Shown: positions 1 to 8,330, counted from the first letter of the stretch. The stretch: DNA of 64,000 bases from JAWKIW01 sp046331175 (GCA_046331175.1 JAXLRI010000004.1:659005-723004), one strand, 5' to 3'. The notes: generated by a model not told the origin, from the sequence alone. Numbers and translations: made by a program.

Positions 1-145
1 CGATAAGGAACAGGAGGTTGGCGACGAGGTCGAGCTTCTGCTGGGCGGCGCCGACGGCGATGATCCCGGTGGCCATGGTGAGCGCGAAGTAGCCGGGGAA
101 CAGCGTGGCGATGGGCGAGGAGCGCGTCGGCGTCGGGTTGGTCAT
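1..145 (-). CDS. TDT-family (TehA/SLAC1-like) transporter, N-terminal fragment
   Basis: The minus-strand frame opens at an ATG at 145 and runs off the left edge, so only 48 residues are visible. After about 12 polar residues comes the sequence LFPGYFALTMATGIIAVGAA, which matches the first membrane segment of tellurite-resistance/dicarboxylate (TDT) transporters, a family of anion channels and exporters for malate, sulfite and related ions. It lies 8 bases after the stop of the preceding small membrane gene, as the last visible gene of a long minus-strand operon. Its substrate cannot be read here; export of an oxyanion linked to the upstream molybdoenzyme is inference. Confidence 0.6.
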   Translation of the reverse strand, partial: MTNPTPTRSSPIATLFPGYFALTMATGIIAVGAAQQKLDLVANLLFLI

Positions 146-153
146 GGCGGGAT

Positions 154-360
154 TCAGTGTCGTAGGGAGCGGGCGAGCAGCGCTGCGCACGCCGCGATCA
201 CGACCGATATCGCGGAAGCGGACCAGGCGAGGGTCCTGGTGCCGCTGGCGAACGCTTCGACGGCGACGGTGACGAGGAAGACTTGGAACGAGACCAGGAT
301 GATGAGGTAGACGAGGACGGCGTTGGTGGTGCGCCGGGCTCGGAAGGTCGGTGTTCTCAC
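154..360 (-). CDS. small two-helix membrane protein
   Basis: This is a 68-residue product with a GTG start at 360 that overlaps the stop of the Rieske gene in a GTGA. It has a basic N-terminus (RTPTFRARR) and two hydrophobic stretches, about residues 14-34 and 46-63. No family is recognised. Its tight coupling to the Rieske gene suggests a small anchoring or assembly subunit of the oxidoreductase, but that is inference from position only. Confidence 0.6.
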   Translation of the reverse strand: MRTPTFRARRTTNAVLVYLIILVSFQVFLVTVAVEAFASGTRTLAWSASAISVVIAACAALLARSLRH

Positions 361-878
361 GCTTCGCTCCCGAGCGCCCAGACCGTGTCGTCGCGGACCT
401 CGACGGCGATGCGGCCCAGGGGACGGGTGGGCGGTCCGGAGATCACGTTGCCGGTCTCGGTTTCGAAGTTGCCCTCGTGGCACGGGCAGTGCCAGCGGTT
501 CTCGTCGGCTTGGTAGAAGACGACGCAGCCGAGGTGCGTGCACTTCTGGCTGAACGCGACCAGGTCGGTGGCGCTGGTGCGCAGAAGGATTGCCGGGTCG
601 TTGCCGGTCGGGTACGAGAAGAGGTAGGGGTCGCCGACCGTGACCTGGTCGAGCGCGACGATCGGCTGCGGTTCGCCGGTGTTGATGGTGCGCAGCTGGT
701 TCCACGCCGCGATGCCGAGGGTGCCGGCGGCCAGCGCCCCGGAGCCGAGGGCGAGGTAGCGGGCGAACTCGCGGCGGGTGATCTCTTCCTCGCCGGCGGA
801 CTCGTAGGGGAAGTCGGTCTTCCACAGCGGCTCGGCGTGGACCTCGAGCGGGTTCGGCCCGTCGGCGGGGTCGGTCAT
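357..878 (-). CDS. Rieske [2Fe-2S] protein with Tat-type N-terminus
   Basis: The 173-residue protein has both Rieske boxes: CTHLGC (Cys113 and His115 as ligands, Cys118) and CPCHEG (Cys131 and His134 as ligands, Cys133). Residues 34-41 (TRREFARY) followed by a Gly/Ala-rich hydrophobic stretch to about 60 look like an uncleaved twin-arginine signal anchor, as in quinol-oxidising Rieske proteins. It is translationally coupled on both sides: its ATG at 878 overlaps the Fe-S gene stop, and its stop overlaps the small membrane gene start. It probably passes electrons between the quinone pool or outer membrane face and the neighbouring b-type/molybdoenzyme complex. The direction of electron flow is not visible. 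Confidence 0.88.
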   Translation of the reverse strand: MTDPADGPNPLEVHAEPLWKTDFPYESAGEEEITRREFARYLALGSGALAAGTLGIAAWNQLRTINTGEPQPIVALDQVTVGDPYLFSYPTGNDPAILLRTSATDLVAFSQKCTHLGCVVFYQADENRWHCPCHEGNFETETGNVISGPPTRPLGRIAVEVRDDTVWALGSEA

Positions 879-1498
879 CGGCCGGTCTCCTCGAGGTCGA
901 AGGGGTCGTCGAGCCAGGACCGGGCATGGTCGGCGACGACGTCAAGGGGACCAGGAGCGAGGTCGTCGACGACGGTGAACACGAGGGTGCGGACGTCCTG
1001 GCGGCCGAAGTGGAACTCGCGGATGAGCTCCCCTCTGCGGTTGGCGGCGAACTCGTCGCGGGTGCCGTACCAGAGCGCCTCGCTCGGGCACACCGACGCG
1101 CACATGGGTTTGAGCCCTTCGCTGGTGCGGTCGGTGCACATGTCGCACTTCATCATCTGATCGAGCTCGGCCATGTACTTGGGCACGCCGAACGGACAGG
1201 CGATCACGCAGTTCGAGCAACCGATGCACCGCGGTTTGAGCGCGGACTGCACGACACCGCCCTCGTTCTGCTTGATGGCATCGGCCGGGCACACCTGCGC
1301 GCAGGTCGGGTCCTCGCAGTGCATGCACACCTGCGGCGCGGTCTGGGTCGAGGTGGCCCGGTCGATGGTCTCGAGGTGGATGAGCGACTGGCCCCGGTGG
1401 GTGCCGCACTCCATGCAGCCCTGGACACAGGCCTCGCAGCCGATGCAGCGGCTCTGGTCGATCACGAACACCGGCTGATCGTTCGGTCCGTACATCAC
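875..1498 (-). CDS. four-cluster [4Fe-4S] electron-transfer subunit (NrfC/DmsB-like)
   Basis: The 207-residue protein has the four cysteine groups of the DmsB/NrfC/PsrB family: CIGCEACVQGC near residue 18, CMHCEDPTCAQVC near 59, CIGCSNCVIAC near 91, and a group including CDMC and CASVCP near 120-140. It has no signal peptide, which fits a cytoplasmic partner of the catalytic subunit just upstream (the two genes overlap by 4 bp at 1495-1498). The predicted role is to carry electrons between the membrane b-type subunit and the Mo-bisPGD catalytic subunit. Confidence 0.9.
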   Translation of the reverse strand: MMYGPNDQPVFVIDQSRCIGCEACVQGCMECGTHRGQSLIHLETIDRATSTQTAPQVCMHCEDPTCAQVCPADAIKQNEGGVVQSALKPRCIGCSNCVIACPFGVPKYMAELDQMMKCDMCTDRTSEGLKPMCASVCPSEALWYGTRDEFAANRRGELIREFHFGRQDVRTLVFTVVDDLAPGPLDVVADHARSWLDDPFDLEETGR

Positions 1499-3729
1499 AC
1501 TGCTCCACCGTCGTGCAGGTTCAGGTCCCGCTCGTCGGCGGTGTCGCGTCGACCGGCGGCCTTGTCGATGCGGACCGCCGCCACCTTGAACTCGGGCATG
1601 CGTGACAGCGGGTCGAGGGCCCGGTTGGTGAGCTGGTTGGCCGCCTTGGCTCCAGGCCAGTGGTATGGGATGAACACGGTGTCCGGTCGGATCGTCGCCA
1701 CAACACGCGCCGGCAACGTCATGTCGCCGCGCCGCGAGGTGACGGTGACGAGGTCGCCGTCATCCACGCCGAGGTTCTCGGCGAGGCGGGGGTGCATCTC
1801 GCAGAGCGGTTCGGGGTACTGGCGGACGAGCGCACCGATGCGCCGGGTCTGGGTGCCGGAGAGGTACTGGCTCACGACGCGTCCGGTGGTGAGCCAGATC
1901 GGGTACTCGTCGTCGACGACCTCGGCCGACTCGCGGAACGGGATGGGGTGGAAGCGGGCCTTGCCGTCGGGGTGGAAGAACTTCCCGCCCTCGAACAGGC
2001 GTGGCGTGCCGGGGTGGCCGACCTCGGGGACGGGCCAGAACAGGCCCATCTCGTCCTCGACCCGCTCCCAGGTGACGCCCTTGTAGTCGGCGGTGCCGCC
2101 GGCGGACGCCCGGCACATCTCTTCGAAGATCTCCTTCGTCGACCGGAACGGGAAGTACTGCTCCCGCCCGAGCCGTTCGGCGAGCTCGATCAGGATCTGC
2201 CAGTCGAGCCGGGCTTCGCCGGGTGGGGAAACCGCGGCGTTGATCTTGATGATCCGGCCCTCGCCGCTCGTCGAGGTTCCCTCGTCCTCCTCGTGCAGCG
2301 AGCCAGGCAGCACGACGTCCGCGTGCTGGGCGGTCTCGGACAGGAAGAAGTCGATGACCGAGAAGAACTCGAGCTTGTCGAGGGCCTCCTTGGTGAAGTT
2401 CGAGTCGGGGGCGGATACCAGCGGGTTGAAGCAGATCGACAGCAGCCCCTTGATCCGGCCGTCGTGGATCGCTTCGATGATCTCCTCGGCCGAGAGCCCC
2501 TTGGCCGGGATCTCGGATTCGTCGCAGCCCCACACCTCGGCGACGGCGGCGCGGTGCTCGGGGTTCGAGATGTCGCGGTTGCCGGGGAGCTGGTCGCACT
2601 TGTGGCCCTGCTCCCGTCCGCCCTGTCCGTTGCCCTGCCCGGTGATGGTCGACACCGCGCATCCGGGCTTTCCGAACTTGCCCGTCGCCAGGCCGAGGTT
2701 GATGGCCGAGAGCACGTTCTCGACGCCCTTGCTCTGCTGCTCGATCCCTCGGGCGTGCAGCAGCATTCCGGTCGCCGCGGTCCCCCACCACTCCGCCGCC
2801 TGCTCGATACGCGCCGCGGGGAGCCCACAGATCGACGCCGCCCACGCGGGGGTCATGTCGGCGACTGCGGCGGCGGCTTCGTCGAAACCGACGGTATGGG
2901 CGTCGATGAACTCGTGGTCGAGCCAGTCGTGGCGGATCAGCTGGTGGAGCACGGCGCCGAACAACGCCGAGTCGGTGCCGGGTCGCACCGGCAGGAAGAG
3001 GTCCGCGGTGCGGGCCATCGGTACGACGCGGGGGTCCTGCACGATGAGCTTGGCCCCACGGTCGCGGGCCCGCCACACGTAGCTGGTCGTGATCGGAAAG
3101 GTCTCGGCGATGTTGGATCCGGCCACCCACACGACGTCCGCGAGCGGGATGTCGCTCCACGGGTTCGGGGCGCGATCGACGCCGAGCGCCTTCTTGTTGC
3201 CGACCCCGGCCGACACCATGCAGAACCGGCCGTTGTAATCGAGGTTGGCGGTCTGCAGGGCCAGCCGCGCGAACTTGCCGACGAGGTAGCTCTTCTCGTT
3301 GGTCAGCGAGACGCCGCTGAGCATGGCGAAGGCGTCCGGTCCGTGTTCGGCCTGGATCCGTTGGATCTCGGCCACGACGCGGTCGAGCGCGCGGTCCCAG
3401 CTCGTGGGCCGGAACCCTTCCGGTGAGGACGGGTCGCGTTCGAGGGGATGCAGGAGCCGATCAGGGTGGCTGCCCTGCAGGTAGCGCTTCACCCCCTTGG
3501 GGCACAGCTTGCCCTCGTTGAACGGGAACTCGTACCAGGGTTCGAAGCCGACGACCTCGTTGTCCTTCACCTTCAACTTGATGCCGCACTGCTGGCCGCA
3601 GAAGCAGCAGTGCGTCTTGACGGTGCGATCGGGATCGATGCCCGCATCCCAGCCCCCGGGCGGCACCTCGTTGAGGTGGGGCCCGTAGGTGGCGATCAGC
3701 TCCTCGTCGGAGATCGGTGGTCGTGCCAT
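1495..3729 (-). CDS. Mo-bisPGD oxidoreductase catalytic subunit (NasA/NapA/FDH-like)
   Basis: The 744-residue CISM-family enzyme starts at the ATG at 3729; this start overlaps the upstream stop by one base (TGATG). The N-terminal [4Fe-4S] motif is C41-x2-C44-x3-C48-x27-C76. Near residue 169, NGRFCMVSAG places a Cys as likely Mo ligand, as in assimilatory/periplasmic nitrate reductases and formate dehydrogenases. There is no Tat signal, so it should be cytoplasmic. The C-terminal molybdopterin-binding domain (around IWLTTGRVVSQYLSGTQTRR) is present. Clustering with YwiC-like, RIC and haemoglobin genes favours a nitrogen-oxide substrate, but another oxyanion or formate cannot be excluded. The frame stays open far upstream; that extension lies over the membrane subunit gene and is rejected. 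Confidence 0.88.
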   Translation of the reverse strand: MARPPISDEELIATYGPHLNEVPPGGWDAGIDPDRTVKTHCCFCGQQCGIKLKVKDNEVVGFEPWYEFPFNEGKLCPKGVKRYLQGSHPDRLLHPLERDPSSPEGFRPTSWDRALDRVVAEIQRIQAEHGPDAFAMLSGVSLTNEKSYLVGKFARLALQTANLDYNGRFCMVSAGVGNKKALGVDRAPNPWSDIPLADVVWVAGSNIAETFPITTSYVWRARDRGAKLIVQDPRVVPMARTADLFLPVRPGTDSALFGAVLHQLIRHDWLDHEFIDAHTVGFDEAAAAVADMTPAWAASICGLPAARIEQAAEWWGTAATGMLLHARGIEQQSKGVENVLSAINLGLATGKFGKPGCAVSTITGQGNGQGGREQGHKCDQLPGNRDISNPEHRAAVAEVWGCDESEIPAKGLSAEEIIEAIHDGRIKGLLSICFNPLVSAPDSNFTKEALDKLEFFSVIDFFLSETAQHADVVLPGSLHEEDEGTSTSGEGRIIKINAAVSPPGEARLDWQILIELAERLGREQYFPFRSTKEIFEEMCRASAGGTADYKGVTWERVEDEMGLFWPVPEVGHPGTPRLFEGGKFFHPDGKARFHPIPFRESAEVVDDEYPIWLTTGRVVSQYLSGTQTRRIGALVRQYPEPLCEMHPRLAENLGVDDGDLVTVTSRRGDMTLPARVVATIRPDTVFIPYHWPGAKAANQLTNRALDPLSRMPEFKVAAVRIDKAAGRRDTADERDLNLHDGGAV

Positions 3730-4772
3730 CAGCCGAATCCCCCCACGCGGACCGATTGGGCGAGGGCGAACTGGCGTCGACGGCACGCCGGGCACGTGTC
3801 CTGGTAGTTGTCCCCGGAGGCCGAACCGGCGGTGCCGATGCCGTAGTCGAAGCCGAGTTGGTCGAGCACCACTTTGAGATCGTCCACGTGCTGCAGTGCC
3901 GCGAACGGCTCGCCGCAACTGCGGCAGGGCGCCTGCTCGCCCTCGGCGTTGGCCCGCTTGTAGTACTGCACGCCGAGGTTGGCCGGTCGCTGGAAGATGT
4001 GGAACAGCTTCCCGAACGGGATGTACATCAGGCCGAGGATGACGGTCAGCGCGTGGATCGTGTTCAACGCCGAGTAGTACCGGCCCTCGAGGAACGTGCT
4101 CGACACGGTCAGGAACAGCCCCGTGACCGACACGGCGAACAGGCCCGCCAGCGCGAGGAAGTCGCCGCTGCGCTCGACGGCGAGGGCGCCGGGATCGCGC
4201 AGACGCCGGCTGAGGAAGATGAACACGCCGGCCAGCACCAGCACGGCGGCGATGTCGAGGGCGTGGAAGATCGTCCAGCCGATGATGCTCTCGGCGTCGA
4301 AGTTCACCGTCCCGACGTTGGAGAGGTACACCTGGTAGCGCGCCGCGTCCTGGCCGACGCTCTGGAAGTGCAACAGGCCCAGCGTCAGCGGCACCGTGAC
4401 CAGCCCGGCGAGGATGCAGCCCCAGAACACGAACTGGTGCGCCAGCCACCGCGTTCGGGACCGACGGCGGATGAAGCCCTGCGCCAGCAGGTTCGTGCCG
4501 ACCAGAGCCGGGAGCGCGACGAGGTTGCGAAACCGTCCGGCCCGGAAGGCATCCCAACCCCGACGGTTCAACATCGCCGTCGGGGGACGCCGCAACCACA
4601 CCGAGTACCGATAGATGATGGCGAAGGTGGCGAAGATCAGACCGAACAGGTACCCGACCAGCGCGGCGTCGAACCACACCAGCTGGCCGCTGCCGAGGAT
4701 GGTGATCGCGAGCAGGATCGCGACGCCGACCCCGCCCCAGACGAGTCCCCGTCGATCCAGTTGCGACTTCAC
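3729..4772 (-). CDS. multi-heme-b-type membrane subunit with C-terminal zinc-ribbon-like motif
   Basis: The 347-residue protein, GTG start at 4772, has about six membrane helices (for example residues 9-29, 33-55, 113-140, 163-190, 205-225 and 235-255). Histidines lie in or near helices (WLAHQF, FHALD, NTIHAL, LFHIFQR), resembling NarI/DsrM-like quinol-interacting cytochromes b. After the last helix come CRSC and, further on, CPAC, which could bind a metal. It is coupled to the catalytic subunit. The likely role is quinone exchange for the complex; heme number and the function of the cysteine pairs are inference. Confidence 0.75.
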   Translation of the reverse strand: MKSQLDRRGLVWGGVGVAILLAITILGSGQLVWFDAALVGYLFGLIFATFAIIYRYSVWLRRPPTAMLNRRGWDAFRAGRFRNLVALPALVGTNLLAQGFIRRRSRTRWLAHQFVFWGCILAGLVTVPLTLGLLHFQSVGQDAARYQVYLSNVGTVNFDAESIIGWTIFHALDIAAVLVLAGVFIFLSRRLRDPGALAVERSGDFLALAGLFAVSVTGLFLTVSSTFLEGRYYSALNTIHALTVILGLMYIPFGKLFHIFQRPANLGVQYYKRANAEGEQAPCRSCGEPFAALQHVDDLKVVLDQLGFDYGIGTAGSASGDNYQDTCPACRRRQFALAQSVRVGGFG

Positions 4773-4882
4773 GACACCACCCTCACGGGGCCACCGTAAC
4801 CCGGGGGGCGCTTGTGGGACCGGGCTGCGTGGAGGCGATTCGTGGGTGACGCGAGTACGTGCTCTTCGAGCGTGACGAACAC
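4769..4882 (-). CDS. possible 37-residue protein coupled to the membrane subunit
   Basis: An open frame fills most of the 170-base gap after the methyltransferase gene, and its TGA overlaps the GTG of the membrane subunit gene (GTGA at 4769-4772). The only start seen in the gap is GTG at 4882, and no good ribosome-binding site precedes it. The product has no recognised family. The overlap is the only argument for reality; chance is likely in DNA this GC-rich. Confidence 0.22.
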   Translation of the reverse strand: MFVTLEEHVLASPTNRLHAARSHKRPPGYGGPVRVVS

Positions 4883-4940
4883 GGCGTACAGATGGCTGTT
4901 CGTCGTGGAGGTGCGGTAGGTGTCGGCGGGGGTCGCGTGG

Positions 4941-5564
4941 TCACGGTGTGAGGATCGCCACGAGAAACTCGGAGGCGTGGGTGAAGGGGCGGAGGTCCCA
5001 GCTCTCGAGGAGGACGCCCGCGTCGAGCCCGGCGCGCTCGGCGTCGGCGAGGAACTCGTCGAAGTCGTACTCGCGTCCTGCCCCGAAGCCGACGGCGATC
5101 CGGCCCCCGGGACGTAGGTGGCGCCGGAACCGTTCGAGCACCGTGACCCGGGTGCTGGGCGCGAGGAACGGCATGACGTTGCCGGCGCAGACGATGGCAT
5201 CGAACCCTTCGGTGATCCCGCGGGCCGGGAGGTCGAGCTCGGCCAGGTCACCGACGAGCCAGCGGGGGCCGGGGTGGTCCTGCTCGGCAGCGGCGATGAG
5301 TACCGGATCGACGTCGACCCCGACCACCTCGTGGCCGGCCCGTGCGAGCGCCGAGCCCACCCGTCCCGGGCCGCATCCGGCGTCGAGGATGCGGGCGCGC
5401 CGAGCAACCATGGCGTCGACGAAGCGGGACTCGCCATCCAGGTCGTCACCGGCGGCGGCCATGGTCCGGAACCGCTCCACGTACCAGCTCGAGTGGTCGG
5501 GGTTCTCGCGGGTGATCTCGACCCACCGGCTGGGGTCGACCTCTTCGACGCCGGCGTCACTCAT
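4941..5564 (-). CDS. class I SAM-dependent methyltransferase
   Basis: The 207-residue Rossmann methyltransferase has motif I ILDAGCGPGRVGSALA near residues 77-92, an acidic motif II (VVGVDVDP) and the post-motif GDLAELDLPA. A strong ribosome-binding site, GGAGGAG, lies 5 bases before the ATG at 5564. It belongs to the broad Methyltransf_11/25 group, so the substrate is unknown. It sits between the RIC gene and the molybdoenzyme operon in one apparent transcript; a link to cofactor or stress chemistry is inference. Confidence 0.8.
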   Translation of the reverse strand: MSDAGVEEVDPSRWVEITRENPDHSSWYVERFRTMAAAGDDLDGESRFVDAMVARRARILDAGCGPGRVGSALARAGHEVVGVDVDPVLIAAAEQDHPGPRWLVGDLAELDLPARGITEGFDAIVCAGNVMPFLAPSTRVTVLERFRRHLRPGGRIAVGFGAGREYDFDEFLADAERAGLDAGVLLESWDLRPFTHASEFLVAILTP

Positions 5565-5641
5565 GCCTGCTCCTCCGTTGCGCAGGCCGGAACGCGTCGG
5601 GGGGTGGATCGGCAGTCGGTGCTGGCGACGGGTGCGGTCAT
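5561..5641 (-). CDS. 26-residue bridging ORF between RIC and methyltransferase
   Basis: The ATG at 5641 overlaps the RIC stop in an ATGA, and its own TGA overlaps the methyltransferase ATG in another ATGA. It starts MTAPVAST, ends ATEEQA and contains two cysteines. It exactly bridges two real genes and covers the methyltransferase ribosome-binding site. It could be a coupling leader rather than a functional peptide, or chance. Confidence 0.25.
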   Translation of the reverse strand: MTAPVASTDCRSTPRRVPACATEEQA

Positions 5642-6348
5642 GCCGGCTTCTCGGCTTCGAGCGCGATGACCGCGGGGAACAGCAGGTTGTTCTCCTTGTG
5701 GACGTGGAGGTGGGTGTCCGCTTCGAGCTCCTCCAGTCCGGTGTAGAGGGCCGTGTAGCTGGCGCACGCGTCGTCGGGGATGACGAAGCCGTCGGTCATG
5801 GCGCGCAGCCGCTCGAGGAGCTCGCCTGCCCGGTCGTGTTCGCGCAGCATGACCGAGATCGGGTTGCGCAACGTGCCGCAGTGGAACGTCGGGGCGGTGT
5901 CGGCGGCGGCGAGCTCACGGATCATGGGGAACAGGACCTGCTCCTCCTTGGCGAGGTGGGGTTCGAGATCGTCGCGCAGCTCGCCGTAGAGCCGCTGCAC
6001 GTCGAGCAGCTCGGGGTGCCGGCCGCCGTGCACCTGCGCGACCTTGTCCGCCAGGGCGGTGAGCCGCGGGAGCTCGTCGTGGAGGTAGGCGTGGTGGGTG
6101 GCCTGGAGGTGGTCGACGAGCTCGGCCGGGCCGAAGGTGGCCCACGGCGCGATCTCGCCCCCGGGCGCGGCGTCGAGGGCGGTCGCTGTCTCGTCCACAT
6201 CGAGGCCCTGCGCAGCGCAGGCCTCGGCCAGGGTGCGTTGACCGCCGCAGCAGTAGTCGAGTGAGCGCCGCTCCAGCTCACGGGCCAGGGCGGGCCGTTG
6301 GGTCACGAGCTCGGCGAGGGTGATGGACGGGTCGATGGCGACGGGCAT
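5638..6348 (-). CDS. ric: RIC family iron-sulfur cluster repair di-iron protein (YtfE/ScdA/DnrN)
   Basis: The 236-residue protein has the two domains of the RIC family. An N-terminal ScdA_N segment with LDYCCGG (about residues 30-36) is followed by a hemerythrin-like four-helix bundle with the expected His/Glu ligands (HLQATHH, HLAKEEQVLFP, LREHD, THLHVHKENNLLFP). RIC proteins repair Fe-S clusters damaged by nitric oxide or oxidants. The start ATG at 6348 has AAGGAG six bases upstream, overlapping the YwiC-like stop. Its place beside a molybdoenzyme and truncated haemoglobins supports a nitrosative-stress role. Confidence 0.93.
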   Translation of the reverse strand: MPVAIDPSITLAELVTQRPALARELERRSLDYCCGGQRTLAEACAAQGLDVDETATALDAAPGGEIAPWATFGPAELVDHLQATHHAYLHDELPRLTALADKVAQVHGGRHPELLDVQRLYGELRDDLEPHLAKEEQVLFPMIRELAAADTAPTFHCGTLRNPISVMLREHDRAGELLERLRAMTDGFVIPDDACASYTALYTGLEELEADTHLHVHKENNLLFPAVIALEAEKPA

Positions 6349-6356
6349 GGTTCTCC

Positions 6357-7190
6357 TTAGGTTCGGGCGAGAGCGAGGCCGGCCGCGATTACCACGGCGA
6401 GGCCGAACACGAGCTGCTGCACGCCGACGATCACGGCCCGAGGGGGATGGGTCCGAGCGAGCGCCAACTGGACCGTCGCGAGCGCGACGACCGCACCGGC
6501 GGCCACGGGCGGCAGCCATCCGAGAACGAACCCGACAACCACGAGAGCCACCGCGGCGGCCTGGGCCAGGTCTTGGGCCCATCGCCGGTGGGCCTGGTGC
6601 TTCACCCGGCGAAGTTGGAAGCGGACGAACGGCAGCGACGCGACCGCCCGGGCGACGATCACCAGCCACGCCCCGGCGGCGAGGACGGCCCCGCCGTCCG
6701 CGGCGAGCACGATCGCGGCGGCGACCGCACCGATACCGAACGTGCCGGCCAGCTCGGGGACGAGGCGGCGGCTCCGGCTGCGCATGTCGAACCAGAGCTC
6801 GACGGAGATCAACGGGACGGCCGCGAGGAGCGGGATCCAGAACGGACCCGACGCGGTCGCCGCGGCGACGCCCAGCAGCGCGACGAGCGCGGCGATCTCG
6901 ACGGCGGCGACGAGCGCCGCGACGCGTGTGCGGTGCAGGCTGCGGTGGCGCCACGAGTCGACGAGTACGACCTTGGCCGGGGTCCGGGCCACGAACGCGA
7001 GCATGGCGGCGGCGCCGATCGCGACGCCGGCCCAGCTCGGCGCCACGATGACACCGAGTAGCACGGGTTCGAAGGTGAGGCCCCACCCGCCGTGCTCGGA
7101 GGGCACGGCGACCGTCCGCCACAGGGGCCGCGGCTTTGCCGTCACCGGCGCGGACGCCGGCGAACCGACCGACGCGCTCGTCACGCTCAC
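6357..7190 (-). CDS. YwiC-like membrane protein
   Basis: The 277-residue polytopic protein has the family signature PSEHGGWGLTFEP at about residues 30-42, followed by roughly eight hydrophobic helices. The GTG at 7190 overlaps the ferredoxin stop (GTGA). In Bacillus subtilis, ywiC lies with narK-fnr and the nitrate reductase genes, so the family context agrees with the nitrate/NO-related content of this operon. The biochemical role of the family is not known. Confidence 0.8.
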   Translation of the reverse strand: MSVTSASVGSPASAPVTAKPRPLWRTVAVPSEHGGWGLTFEPVLLGVIVAPSWAGVAIGAAAMLAFVARTPAKVVLVDSWRHRSLHRTRVAALVAAVEIAALVALLGVAAATASGPFWIPLLAAVPLISVELWFDMRSRSRRLVPELAGTFGIGAVAAAIVLAADGGAVLAAGAWLVIVARAVASLPFVRFQLRRVKHQAHRRWAQDLAQAAAVALVVVGFVLGWLPPVAAGAVVALATVQLALARTHPPRAVIVGVQQLVFGLAVVIAAGLALART

Positions 7191-7417
7191 CGATGCCCGT
7201 CCGTCGGTTGTGTCGGACCTGGGGCGTCGGCCAGCACGGAGATGGCCCGGGTGGGGCACGCACTCGCACCCAACGCGGCGTCGCGCTCGAGCTCGGGGGG
7301 TACCTGCAACAGGTGGAGGTCGAGATAGCCCTCGCCGTCGAGCTGGTACACGGCCGACGCGAAGTGTCGGCAGGCGCCGTTGCCCACGCACAGGCCCGGA
7401 TGCACCTTGATCCTCAC
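7187..7417 (-). CDS. 3Fe-4S-type small ferredoxin
   Basis: The 76-residue protein has C-x5-C in LCVGNGACRH near residues 10-17 and SACPTRAI near residues 52-59. This is the three-cysteine pattern of actinobacterial [3Fe-4S] ferredoxins that serve P450s and other oxidoreductases. The GTG at 7417 follows a GAGGGGG-type ribosome-binding site. A longer frame upstream exists but lacks family support. It is coupled to the YwiC-like gene. Confidence 0.82.
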   Translation of the reverse strand: MRIKVHPGLCVGNGACRHFASAVYQLDGEGYLDLHLLQVPPELERDAALGASACPTRAISVLADAPGPTQPTDGHR

Positions 7418-7475
7418 GCCGCCCCCTCGGATCGCGGGTACGGACGTGCCCGAGCCGCGCACGCCATTCGGGCGG

Positions 7476-7793
7476 TCATGCCCCCTCGTTTCGGCTGTAG
7501 TGCAAGACCGCGCCCATCATCCCGCCGAACCCGGGGCCACCCCAGAACGCGGTGAAGGCGCCGACGCCGAGGGCAGCCCCGATTCCCATGCCGACGGCCA
7601 GGGTCATGCCGCCAAGGAGCACGAACACGGCGACGAACCCGACGAGCGAACCCTTGACGAACGCCCCGACGAGCCCGGCGTCCTCACTCGTAGCGACCGG
7701 TGCCTCGCTCGGCCGCTGCGCCGGTGGTGCGATCGCCACCGGCGACGCGACGCCGTGGCCTTGGTCCAATCCAGGACGTTCCATGGTTCTCAC
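7476..7793 (-). CDS. small glycine-rich membrane protein, first gene of the operon
   Basis: The 105-residue protein has a polar N-terminal third and two hydrophobic segments (about 42-65 and 68-92) rich in Gly and Ala, including FWGGPGFGGMMGAV, a glycine-zipper-like pattern. The GTG at 7793 is preferred because GAGGAGG lies 5 bases upstream; the internal ATG four codons later is too far from it. No family is recognised. It is the first gene after operator site A, so it is probably the leading gene of the operon that continues to the left edge. Confidence 0.65.
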   Translation of the reverse strand: MRTMERPGLDQGHGVASPVAIAPPAQRPSEAPVATSEDAGLVGAFVKGSLVGFVAVFVLLGGMTLAVGMGIGAALGVGAFTAFWGGPGFGGMMGAVLHYSRNEGA

Positions 7794-7811
7794 GTCGGCC
7801 TCCTCTATTTA

Positions 7812-7829
7812 TTCTAGCTAATGCTAGAA
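7812..7829. promoter_or_regulatory. operator site A: perfect inverted repeat TTCTAGC-N4-GCTAGAA
   Basis: TTCTAGC TAAT GCTAGAA is a perfect 7-4-7 palindrome located 19 bases upstream of the GTG at 7793. It is the best copy of a motif repeated at 9754, 11052 and 15388. It probably controls the long minus-strand operon. Confidence 0.7.
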
Positions 7830-7880
7830 CTATATCGAAGAGGGCCCCCGTTGTCAGCCCAGGTGTCGTTTCGGGCAACG

Positions 7881-8330
7881 TCAGGGATCCGGGCAGGGCA
7901 GGTGGGGAGAGGGCTGCCAGTCGAGATCGAGGAGCTTGCGGGCGAGCACTGCGGCGATCTGCGCAGCGTGGGTCTTTGCGAGGGCGGCGTTCGGGCCGGT
8001 CCAGCGGCGATCGATGGCGTCGACCCACAGCGCGTACCACCGGTCGAAGTGCTCGGCCCGGAAGGGCTCGATGTCGTGGACGTGGCGATGAGCGTTGAGG
8101 ATCGCGCCGGCGTAGCCGGGCTGGCTGAGCAGCACGCGGCACCAGTAGTCGATGAGCTTGGGGATGTGCAGCGCCCAGTCGACCTCGGCCACCTCACCGA
8201 ACACCGGTTCCAGGAGATCGTCGAAGACGATCTCGCGGTAGAAGGCGACGACGAGGTCGTGGATGTCTGACCTCGTCTCGAGGTCGTGAGCGGTCGGGTC
8301 GGGATGGGCGACGGGGTCGGCGACGGTCAT
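7881..8330 (-). CDS. group III truncated haemoglobin (first copy)
   Basis: The 149-residue protein has the family pattern AFYREIVFDDLLEPVFGEV, HIPKLIDYWCRVLL, AHRHVHDIEPFRAEHFDRWYALW. The histidine of AEHFDRW is the likely proximal heme ligand. Such haemoglobins bind O2 or NO and often accompany NO or microaerobic responses. Its ATG at 8330 overlaps the stop of the NuoF-like gene (ATGA), so the two are co-translated. A clearly different paralogue lies at 14924-15361. Confidence 0.9.
   Translation of the reverse strand: MTVADPVAHPDPTAHDLETRSDIHDLVVAFYREIVFDDLLEPVFGEVAEVDWALHIPKLIDYWCRVLLSQPGYAGAILNAHRHVHDIEPFRAEHFDRWYALWVDAIDRRWTGPNAALAKTHAAQIAAVLARKLLDLDWQPSPHLPCPDP

Noticed and set aside
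926..3426. Long plus-strand open frames opposite the Fe-S and molybdopterin subunit genes
   Set aside because: They are shadows of GC-rich coding DNA; the minus-strand frames carry all conserved motifs and coupled starts.
3730..4677. About 315-residue N-terminal extension of the molybdoenzyme frame
   Set aside because: It overlies the membrane subunit gene in another frame and is Arg/Pro-rich without domain features; the family start fits ATG 3729.
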